Assembly: GCA_039545275.1 (NCBI GenBank)
Contig: BCHS01000011.1
Location: 558,001 to 622,000 of the forward strand
Length of the DNA: 64,000 nt
Source of the DNA: Pseudomicrostroma phylloplanum
Lineage: Eukaryota > Basidiomycota > Exobasidiomycetes > Microstromatales
Direction: 5' to 3'
Shown: positions 33,138-41,888 of the stretch, piece by piece
Position numbering within the stretch: the stretch's first letter is position 1
Layout: each line of letters begins with the position of its first letter
Program-made: the position numbers and the translations under genes
The notes under the pieces: generated by a model
Told to the model about the DNA's origin: nothing
Databases searched by the model: none
The model's input: the letters and a program-made list of their open reading frames with translations, nothing else

Positions 33138-36059
33138 TTAGAGGAGCTCCTCACCAGGCGGGCAGTACATGTCCGTCTGGATCTTGTTCTTCTCATTGAA
33201 GCTGGTGCCCTTGTCGGTAGCATCCAGTCCATGCTCCTTTGCACGCGCCACGGCCTCGCTGGAGAGACCAAAGCGGTCCTGAGGGTACCACAGGGTCCTC
33301 TGAGGGTCCCTCATGGCCGGGTGGACAAAGTGCTGAGCACTCGAGTCCTCGTCCTCGCCACTGGAAGCAGAGTTGACCTTGGCCATGTTGGTGGAGCCAG
33401 TGTACTGACCGCTGCCGTCGTGCGCGCCAGTCTGCTGACCATTGTGGAAGGGCCTCATCTGATACGAGCCCGACTCCTCGTAGCTGGGCTGCACGTTTTG
33501 GCGGTTCTGACCATTGGGGCCCAGGGCATTGGCAGCAAGCAGGCGCTGCTTCTCGCCGGATGAGGATTGGCGGTGGCCGTTGACAGTCTCGCCATCGAAG
33601 TTGTTCGAGTTGCCAGTGGCGGGGGCGACCAGGCTGAGAGGCAGTGCGGTTGTCAGGTCTCCAACCGAGTCAAAGAGGATGACCTGGAAGCCGACTGTGA
33701 TGACCATGAGGATGACCATGAAGACTCCCTGGGGAATGGCAGTCTGGCTCGTGGTTCCATCGGCATTAGTGGCCTGGGCGGTGAAGAACAGCACAGTGAG
33801 GATCAACTGAGAGACGTAAAGACCGTACAGCGAAGCCCGGACTGCCTTGACAAAGAAGAGACCAGAGGTCTCGTTCTCGGGCTTCATGTCCCAGACGTAG
33901 GTGGCCAGGTACTTGTAGAGGACCCAGAAGAAGATGAAGGCCACAAAGGCGAAACCGTTGATCAGAGGAGCGAGGATGGCGTAACCAAAGGTGATGATGG
34001 TAGTCAAGGTCGTAGAGGCAAAGAGCGTACCCCAAGCAGGCGAGGTGAGGTCATTGTTGATGTGCCACGTCTTGCGAGGAGTGCTGGCCAGGAACATCGT
34101 CTTGATGTAGTAGATGACCAGCTTGGCAATCTGCAACAAACCACCAGCAGTACCTGACAGGGCCTGCAAGATGATGTACGAAATGTAGAAGGTGTTGGCC
34201 TTGGGAATGTACTCGGAGATCAGAGCGGGAAGACCGGTAGGGTTGGAAATGATATTGACGATGTCGTTGATACCGCCAGAGATACCGGAGATGATGGTGA
34301 AGAGGAGGAAATTGTCGATCAAGTTGAACCAGGTCATTCGGTCCATCAGCGACAGTTCCACGTCGGTCTTGGTGGGCAGCCCAGATTGACGAGCAAAAAT
34401 TCGCAGAATAATGGGCAGAAGCATGTTGAGCACAGCGAGCAAGACTGTAGGCAGGAAACCTTGGATAATACCTGTGACGGCACTTGGGATCGTGCAGATC
34501 CAAGCCAACCAGGAGACCGCAGTGCAAAGACCTGTCAAGTTCGACACAATGGCAGTGAAGGCGATCAGAGGCAGCCAAACGAGGATGAAGACGATTGTCA
34601 AGGCCCAGAAGAGGGCGGTGCGGATCTTTTGAGCGTATGGGTTCATGCTCAGGTTGCTCCAGACGACGGCGTTGGGGTGGGCCTCGATGTATCGGCGGGC
34701 CATCTTGTAAGGCTCGTGGTGGGGTACCATTCCCATGGCCATGTGACAGCCGACCTGGGTCTTGAAGAGGAGGAAGGCTGCATTGGCAGGCTTGTAGTCC
34801 TTTTCCTCGCCACGTCGGGCGTTGATCTCCTGGGTCAATCGCTCAATTTCAGATCGCAGGTGAGTGACAGCGTCGACTTTCTTGCCACCAAAGAAGCCCA
34901 GCTTGGCTCCAGCCTTCATCGTGGGCCTTTCCTTCTTGGTGAGGTATCGGTCGACTGGGTCATCGGCCTCTACGCCTCCCTCGGCGACCTTGTTCTTCTT
35001 GACCTTTTTGTAGGCAGTGGCGATGATCTTGGACTCGACCGACTCGAGCTTGTTGAGTAGCTTCTCTCGCTCGTCGTAGACGTCCGGGAGGTCCTTGAGG
35101 TCCCTGTTGAGCCAAACGCGCTCCACTCCACCGGGCATGTGGCTGTAGAGGGCACGCAGCTTCTGCTCGCCGAGGTACTCGTTGGGCACGCCGGTGACCA
35201 GGAGGGTACGGGCTTGCGGGTGGTTTGCGTGGTGTGGGCTGACGAGGAAATCCTGTCGCAGCTTGATAAAGTTCATCATCCACTTGCGAATGATGAAGCA
35301 GATCCATCCCGTGACAATGTACTGAACGATGAGCGGCGCGACGTATTTCCTGGACGCCATTGCATCTCCGCCGGCAAGTTGTCCAAAGGTGAGCATGTTG
35401 AAGCCAGAGTTGCCGCCGGGAGTGTTAACGGCATAGACTGGGAGCAAGAGGATCCATGTGAAGACGAAGATGGGACCGAGGATCCAGATCATCATCTCGA
35501 GGTAGCTGACGAACATGTACGCATCGAGACCGTTGGAGTCGATGATTGCCCTTGTGGGGCGTTTGAAAAAGGGCACGATCCAGCTGAAGAGGCCATCTGG
35601 AAGTGCGTCCACTCGCTCCTCCTTGGGGCCGAGGAAGGACTTGGGGCGGTAGATCTGAGCAGCGAGGGAGGGAGAGGGAGCGAGCGAGGGAGAGGGAGCG
35701 AGCGAGGGAGAGAGCGAGGGAGATCAGTATCAGAGGCGAGCTCACATGCGATGTCACAGCTCTACCCTGACCATTGCGGCCATCCCAATTGGGCAGCAGT
35801 GCCTTTCACTCTGAAGCTCCCCGCAACCCCGCGTCTTGGCGTCTGACATAATGACCACCCTCCATGCCATGACTACCTGCTTCACAGCGCCTCCTCCTCA
35901 CCACTACTCGCCTGCGCTACTCACTCTTGGGAATCTGGGCCTGATGAGCATGAACACTCCGACTTCAGCAGCAGCGATAGCGGCGTTGATGCCCAGGGAG
36001 AGGAGGACGGTGGACACCGATCCACTCTGGGTGGGGTTACTTGATCCGGTGGAAGCCAT
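33138..36059 (-). CDS. CSC1/OSCA-TMEM63-type mechanosensitive cation channel
   Basis: Two exons, 36059-35925 (45 codons) and 35654-33138; 883 aa. Exon 1 encodes MASTGSSNPTQSGSVSTVLL and the first membrane helix; the splice reads RFPR/IYRPKSFLGPKEERV, the conserved post-TM1 motif of DUF221/RSN1 proteins. A cytosolic RRM-like loop (TLLVTGVPNEYLGEQKLRALY) and a block of about eight to nine helices follow (e.g. TIVFILVWLPLIAFTAIV, FYISYIILQALSGTAGGLL). The C-terminal tail is hydrophilic (Gln/Ser-rich, then PHNGQQTGAHDG and FVHPAMRDPQRTLWYPQD). Such proteins are osmosensitive, calcium-permeable channels of the plasma membrane or endomembranes. The 270-base intron is unusually long for this window and is filled with GAGCGAGGGA-type repeats (35660-35722). 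Confidence 0.92.
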
Positions 36060-37687
36060 GATGGGCGAGCACGAGCGCGAGCGCGGGTGGGGAGGGGAAG
36101 ATCACTTGAAGAGTGTTGAGAAGCGAGCGCACCTACCCGTAGACAAGGAGGAGGGGGGGGGGGGGGGGGGAGGGGGGGGGGAGGGGGGGGGGGGGGGGGG
36201 GGGAAGGGAGGAGTAGGTAGCTGGGATGCTCCTTTGGCGGTTAGAGATAGAGGGGACGCAAAGGAGAATTTCCCACCTCGCCTGTAGTGAACAACTTAAA
36301 GGGGGGGGAGCAACACGCGCAGGCGGCGGGCGGAAGAGTAGTGTCAGTGTCACTCTGCAGGAACCCGGACCAACCTTGTCCTTGCGGGAAGGGGAAGGAG
36401 AGGCAGCAGTGGTGGGGAGCGTGCGTGCGTGTGCGGGTGGGTGAGCTCGGCATCTGCTACTCTGTGCTACCTTCTTTTGCGAGGGGACAAAAAAAAAGGT
36501 CTTGTGTTGATCTGCTGCTCCTCGTCGCACGCTGACGTCGTTGGAGGGGAGCTGACTGACTGACTGACTGACTGGGTACGCGCCCTGCGGGGTCTGATCT
36601 GGTCTGGACCTTCTGCATCGACTCCGACCATTGTGCGTCGGTCCGCCTCTGACGCCAAGGGCGTGAGCAGGGCGACGGCGGCGAAAGTGCCCGGCGAGCA
36701 AGAGAAGTAGCCCATTCGATCTTCAACGTAGGACCCCTGGCACAGCCACAAGGATGACTTTTCCAAAGATCTTGAGCTTGCCGAGGCGTCATCGGACGCA
36801 AAGGGAAGAGGGCCAAGAGTATTCAGTGAGCGGCACCAGCGGCATCCAACGGCAGCGGCTTCAGTAAACCATGGTCAGCATGATCATTCAGCATGGCTGT
36901 TCGCTTTCCATACAGGGAAGACGCTGACCAAGCGGACCGAGACGCGAACAGACGTGACCGCACACTTTGTTGTTTCTTCTCTTCGGTACACGCGCACGCA
37001 CAATCATACGCAGCGACATCTATGCTATGCTTTTCATTGCAGATCCGTGGCGCTGCACTGCTCTGTTCTCCCCTCTGCTGCTGTCTCTCATCACTGCCAC
37101 ACACTCTCTCTCTGCAGCAAGTTGCAGCACACAGAGAGTTCTTCTTCTATATTTGGCTCAAAAGTGTGAATGAGTCCCTCGCGTGAGAGCGAGTGGGCGC
37201 TCGCGAGCCAGGATGCACTGCTCATTCCCGCGTCGGGCGGAGCGGGGTGCAGGGAAAAAGTCGCGCCGCGCCGCGCGTCCGAGGGCCAGGCCAGGCCTCT
37301 AGAGGCGTGAGCACTACTACGTACGAGAGAAAGTCGGAGCGTACTGGTTGGTTTGGAATGTCAACCCAAATGGACAGGCAAAGATTGTGCATGACAATAA
37401 CTACACGTGTGTATGCTAGTGCATCCAGAACGGACTAGGGGCGTGCACCTGCCTCAGCGCGCACGGGGTGAGCAGGATAGACGGCAGGATTGCAGGACAT
37501 TCCAGCCGGTCCTGACATGCGCGATGCAGAGACGAGCTTTGAGTCTATCTATCTGGTCCAGCGTATGAGACGGGTGCGCACAAGTTGCCGGCATTGGTAG
37601 GGTCCGGGGCGTTGGGCTGGTGCAGCTCTTTCCCGGACTGCATCGCTGCGCCCTTTGCCGGACTGCATCGCTGCGTCCTTTGCCGGG
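36060..37687. other. Intergenic region with poly-G tract
   Basis: Upstream of the CSC1-like gene and downstream of the island gene. It has a 51-base G tract with two interrupting A bases (36153-36203), a CTGA microsatellite (36552-36574) and the duplicated phrase GGACTGCATCGCTGCG (37636 and 37660 region). No gene supported. This is the left edge of the accessory island. Confidence 0.5.
36153..36203. repeat. Poly-G tract
   Basis: 18 G, A, 10 G, A, then 21 G on the plus strand. Such a run is prone to sequencing error and can form G-quadruplex. It lies about 95 bases upstream of the CSC1-like start, hence in its promoter or 5' UTR as poly-C. Confidence 0.9.
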
Positions 37688-39121
37688 CTACTTGCCATCG
37701 TGGTCCCTAACCATCTCCAGCATGCGCAAGATGGTGGGTCGCCATGTATGCAAGACGTAGTCGAGCACTCTTTGCAGAAGCGTCTGGAACTCAAACATCG
37801 TCTTGGCGAGGTCCACAGCTCCCGCCCAGATCCTCACCATGTGTACCCCAGGCGAAGCAAACTCGGGACGTCCCTCGGAGTTTGTCCTGATTGGAGTCTG
37901 CAGATCAAAGGCCACCGAGACCTCGTAGTGGCAGCCCTGTGAACAAATGACAATGACAGGCAGGGCGGGAGGCTGAGCACCGGCGGCGCGGGAGTAGCCA
38001 TCGACGAGGGTCTGAGCCATTGCCAGTACCTTTGCAGCGGCATAGGCTGCGCGGTTCTCGGCTTCGAATAGGTTGTCGTACTCTGCTCTAGTCTCCAAGA
38101 TGATGCAAGGAAAGGCCGGGGCCACGGCGTTCTCGGAGCGAGAAGGAAAGGCATCGATGCCTTGCTGAAAGGGTAGGTCGACGAGCCAATACGCGTCTAG
38201 AGAACTTGAGGGCCGCCCAGGTCGGAAGCTCGTCGTGGCCAACCCAAAGGCGATGTCTGGCTTTGGGGTTGCAAGTTGAAATCTGGAGGTGCCGACGGGT
38301 CCTACTGGGACGTCGAAGCTTTCGTTTTGGCAACTGGCGAGGGAAGAGTGGTTGAAGACGTCCAGCACACACTTGCTGACATCTATCCATTCCGGCTTTG
38401 ACCCAAGTGTACACTTGCGCGCCTGCATGGCAAGGGCCCTGGCGGTCTCTCGCAAGGGATCACTGACAGAAGACGAGGCTGCTCCTGCTCCCCCATCAGG
38501 TGCTGCTGCTACCTTCTTCGGCTCGCACAAGGAGCGAACAAAAGAGCGAAGGTGAGGAGGCAATTGGTTCTCGTGCAATTCATTGATGAAGATGCCTGCC
38601 AAGGAAAGATTGTCCCGGCGGTAGTTCCCACTCTTCACATACTCTTGCAAGTCCCAGGAGCAGGCTGAATGGTAGTTGGACCCGCAACTCGGAGTACGAC
38701 TCAGAGTTCGACTAGAGTATTGGTGGGCGCTGTAGTCTTGACGATGAGCGCTGCAGTCTTGAGCAGGGTACATGGCAGGCGGCACACTCGTATGAATCGT
38801 GTGGTCTTGGTTGAGAGTCCGGCGAGGGAGGTGGAAAGAAACTTGAAGTGGTCGAGGAATAATTGCACCACGTCTCGTATGCGAGCAGGTTGTCTCGGCC
38901 GGTAAAGTAACGAGCTGGTATGCCTAATCACGCATAGAGCGACATTGTGTCTCACTGTTGTCATTCCCTCCAACTCACGCGTACACACTAGATCGTCCAA
39001 AGTCGTCGAGATAGCTGCAGAGCTTGCAGTAGTACGTAGACAGTTGGGGATGAGATTCTTTGCGGGATTTGAGAAGTAGATGTGCCGCTAGTGCTGAGAC
39101 GAAGACCGATTCCACGATCAT
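37688..39121 (-). CDS. Island gene with PD-(D/E)XK nuclease-like motifs
   Basis: Main exon: open frame to a stop at 37688 from about 38773 (an in-frame ATG). Two upstream exons fit: 39121-38979 (MIVESVFVSALAAHLLLKSR, then STYYCKLCSYLDDFGRSSVY) and 38914 to about 38788 (SLLYRPRQPARIRDVVQLFL). The junction into the main exon is unresolved. The main part has KPDIAFGLA, then PCIILETRAEYDNL and FEAENRAAYAAAKVLAMAQ, then PVIVICSQGCHYEVSVAFDL. This D...(E-x-R/K) plus Glu/Asn/Arg helix pattern resembles fungal PD-(D/E)XK-like domains of the DUF7924 kind, but the usual Lys is Arg here. Nuclease ancestry is inference and catalysis doubtful. It is the first of a series of minus-strand island genes. Confidence 0.5.
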
Positions 39122-39341
39122 ACGTATAAGTGAAGGTTCAGTGGCATACAGGTGTTGTCGGTTGCTCACAAGAATCTAACATGTCATTGTCAAGTGAAAG
39201 AACGATACAGAGGAATGTGTACAGAGCACTCTGGACAATGCATGGTGTAAGTGCTGAAGAACGTTTGGTCCGCCTTCAGAAGGGTACGTGGTATGTATAC
39301 TACCGATGGTAAGGCCGAGAACGCTGCCCAAAGTAAGGGCT

Positions 39342-39700
39342 CTACAACCTCTGCAGGCACTCGACGAAGGAAGCGAGGGCTGAGACGAGCTTGAGCCATG
39401 TATCTCGGAGAGGTCGTGTGGTGAACCGATCGTATAGCCGGCTGGCCAACGACAAAGAGAGTCGCAGACCTTCGAAGCGCCCTCTACGAAAGCGACGGTC
39501 TTTATGCCCAGTGCACGTCTCGTCCTTCGCGCACTTGTGAGAGAGTCGCAGAAAATCGCTGGCATCGAGGAGGTCACTCGCCCCGCAGACAGTGCACCGA
39601 TAGACCGTGGGTCCCTTTCTCGAGCCACGGTACCTCTTGTCCGAGGCGAGAGCCCAATCGAGCGTCGTCAGGCGACATATGCTGACCGAAGCTTTTGGCC
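39342..39700 (-). pseudogene. Decayed second copy of the CxxC...HxC module
   Basis: Minus-strand sequence parallel to the next gene upstream (39668-40141). It aligns as FGQHMSPDDAR / ALASDKRYRGSRKGPT / CTVCGASDLL / LSHKCAKDE against FARQISSDDAR / ALASGSRFSGARWGPT / CRTCQLSAIV / LCHEDE. An extra T near 39650, relative to the other copy, throws the reading frame, so the conserved cysteines are only in frame after the shift. The shifted frame then stays open to a stop at 39342. No intact start. Likely a duplicated gene fragment in decay, or a sequencing indel. Confidence 0.5.
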
Positions 39701-40141
39701 TTTGCCTTTTTGACCGCAGGAGGGACCTGCTGATGACCGGTGCTTCCCTTCCCTTTGTTCGATGATGTCACACTCTTTGCGAAGTTCCTCGAAGAGCCCA
39801 GGGGATGATGCAGTCCAGGAGACCAGGGGATGGTTCTCCCTTTCCGCCTCTGCCTCAAATTCGATGGCGTACTGTGCATCCACTAAGTCGACTTCCCAAG
39901 GAGATACCAAGCATCTTGAAATGAGACGTGCGTCGTTGTGCTTCCGGAGCATCTCATCCTCATGACAGAGGTGCCAGAACTGGGACGTAGTAAGGTCTAC
40001 AATGGCGCTGAGTTGGCAGGTCCTGCAATAGATGAGGGTCGGCCCCCATCGAGCGCCAGAGAAGCGGCTCCCCGAGGCGAGTGCCCATCGAGCATCGTCT
40101 GACGAAATTTGACGTGCAAAGTTGCCATCCTTGAATTTCAT
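39668..40141 (-). CDS. Small CxxC-module protein, unknown family
   Basis: 157 aa, ATG at 40141-40139, whose last two bases are shared with the TGA of the preceding gene (ATGA overlap). N-terminal FARQISSDDARWALASGSRF, then a possible zinc site LIYCRTCQLSAIVDL...FWHLCHEDE, then a charged helical half (VDLVDAQYAIEFEAEAEREN, FEELRKECDIIEQREGKH). A second, frameshifted copy follows directly. I do not recognise the family. The four-base overlap is unusual for a eukaryote and raises the possibility that this module is really the C-terminal part of the preceding gene, separated by an indel or an unseen intron. Confidence 0.45.
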   Translation of the reverse strand: MKFKDGNFARQISSDDARWALASGSRFSGARWGPTLIYCRTCQLSAIVDLTTSQFWHLCHEDEMLRKHNDARLISRCLVSPWEVDLVDAQYAIEFEAEAERENHPLVSWTASSPGLFEELRKECDIIEQREGKHRSSAGPSCGQKGKGQKLRSAYVA

Positions 40142-41652
40142 CGTCGTCTTCTTGACCGTGGGGCGTTCGCTCTCCTCGCTCTCTCGGGAGCCGGCTCTCG
40201 CTCGTTGGCGGCGGCGGCAACATGCTCTTCTCGCTCGTTGGCAGCGGCAGCCTGCTCTGCTGAATCGTCATCGGGGGCAGCCTGCTCTGCTGAATCGTCA
40301 TCGGGGGCAGCCTGCTCTGCTGAATCGTCATCGCTACGATTCGCCCGGCGTATCATCCCCGGCAGGCATTGCAGGGTGTTGAACGCAAATTCGCGCTTCT
40401 TCACCGTGTCCCTAGCAGCCTTCAGCGCCTGGTAGAGCCCGATCCTTCGAGAGACTGCTTCAGTCGCCTCGATCACCTCTTTGGCGATGCGTCCGCCGCC
40501 GGCATGAGCCTCCAGCAGTTTGATGAGGAGGGCGGTCAGGTACAACAAGAGGTGACGGTCTGCTCGCAGTATTGGGTCGCCATTGTATTTGATGGCGCCT
40601 CCGTGCAGAATCACCACTGCAGGCACCGTACCTGCTCCCACTTCGACCTCCACAAGGGTTCCGACCAACTTGCTAAAGTTCGGGTCGATGATGGATGTGA
40701 CCTTCTTTGCCGAAGTGGTGAGGGTGGAAGCGTTATCGGAGAGTGCTCTGAAGTTGATCACTACCTCGTATAGGTGCGAGGAGTGCAGCACCATGTAGTT
40801 GAGCATGCCGGCGTGGTGACGAGCGATGGCAACCTCCTTCATCACAGCTGCGCGCCAATGCAGCTGCTCCACTCGGGGCTCCGCCTCCAGCCATAGGTCT
40901 GCGCTTGCTCCGATGACCTTGAGGCTCGCAACGTCCTCCGTGTCCCTCATACCGTCCTGGCCATATGCCCAGGTCATTGCGTTGCGGAACGCAGCTAGCC
41001 CCGGTCCAGCAAATGGACCAGAGCGGGTGCTCTGTCCCTTGAGGCCATCTGCAGTGGCGCCCTGCAAGAGATGGAGCCCGCGGCTTGGCACCGAGGCGTA
41101 CAGAGCATTTGAGGCCGTGAGATATGAGGAGTTAGGCGCAGTTGGGTGGGCACAGCGGTCGTAGTACGAGCGCTTCAGCATAGCGACCAGTCCTTTATCG
41201 AATCCAGTCGCTGGGTGGGGAACAAGTTTGCCGCAGGTGTTGTCCCCTTGGCGCCGTAGGTGCTCCAGTTGTGGAGGGAAGGCGAGGGCAGGCAGTGTAT
41301 CTAGGCCTCCATGAGTGGCAGCATTGAGGCAGATGCTGCCGAGCTGACAGCAGTGAACTAGTGCAGCCTCGATGGGAGCAACGAATGCGTTTGCGCTCTT
41401 GCTGACCGTGTACTTTGTGGAGGTGACCGGGAGTAGTCCTGTCCTTGGGTCCACAAACCAGTCTCGCCCGCAAGAGGCAAAGAGGGCGTATACTGGCATG
41501 ATCTTATCGGCTGGTACATCGATCGAAAGCCCGGCGATGACGCAAAGTGGCATTAGAGGGCACCACATCGCCCACAGCCTGGCTTGGTAAGTGTGACGGT
41601 AACCCTGGCTGATATCTTGCTCGTGTGCGTACTTAGTTGGCGTCATATCCAT
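40138..41652 (-). CDS. Island family paralogue B, 5'-truncated
   Basis: Minus strand, 504 aa from ATG at 41652; the open frame runs a further 74 codons upstream without ATG. Homologous over nearly its whole length to the larger gene at 41889-45223, at roughly half identity by eye. Shared landmarks: IMPVYALFASCG, GGLDTLPALA, ALYASVPSRGLHLL, SGPFAGPGLAAFRNA, HHAGMLNYMVLHSS and NGDPILRADRHLLL. Unknown fold, no signal peptide or membrane segment. The C terminus has three DDDSAEQAA repeats (30-bp units, 40251-40332) and an Arg-rich end. Its first 30 codons and 5' flank resemble sequence at 45555-45790, upstream of the larger paralogue, so it seems to have lost the N-terminal exons by an internal deletion. 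Function unknown. Confidence 0.55.
   Translation of the reverse strand: MDMTPTKYAHEQDISQGYRHTYQARLWAMWCPLMPLCVIAGLSIDVPADKIMPVYALFASCGRDWFVDPRTGLLPVTSTKYTVSKSANAFVAPIEAALVHCCQLGSICLNAATHGGLDTLPALAFPPQLEHLRRQGDNTCGKLVPHPATGFDKGLVAMLKRSYYDRCAHPTAPNSSYLTASNALYASVPSRGLHLLQGATADGLKGQSTRSGPFAGPGLAAFRNAMTWAYGQDGMRDTEDVASLKVIGASADLWLEAEPRVEQLHWRAAVMKEVAIARHHAGMLNYMVLHSSHLYEVVINFRALSDNASTLTTSAKKVTSIIDPNFSKLVGTLVEVEVGAGTVPAVVILHGGAIKYNGDPILRADRHLLLYLTALLIKLLEAHAGGGRIAKEVIEATEAVSRRIGLYQALKAARDTVKKREFAFNTLQCLPGMIRRANRSDDDSAEQAAPDDDSAEQAAPDDDSAEQAAAANEREEHVAAAANEREPAPERARRANAPRSRRRR
40251..40332. repeat. 30-bp in-frame tandem repeat
   Basis: Units at 40251-40280 and 40281-40310 are identical, followed by a 22-base partial copy. 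Encodes the PDDDSAEQAA repeat in paralogue B. Confidence 0.92.
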
Positions 41653-41888
41653 ACTTGCTCTCTGGATGGCGCTGAGATCCGTATTGGTGTACGATGTGCT
41701 CGCTTGGCGTTGCTTGCAGCTCTTAAGAAGTGAAAGGTGCACCTTGGGTGGCGGACAGCACTTCGAGGTTGAGAGGAGCACCTTCCAGTTAAGGGGGACT
41801 GCCTTCGTAGTGACGCGGGGGACGCGTCGGGGAGCCTGGCGCCCTTTAACTCGTGCGACTAGTGTGGTACCCAACGGTATTCAGCCAT

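Noticed and set aside
37193..37438. Peptide TRVYASASRTD resembling MRVYATASRCD at 47407-47440, possible dispersed gene fragments
   Set aside because: The match is about eleven residues with no extension on either side; not distinguishable from chance.
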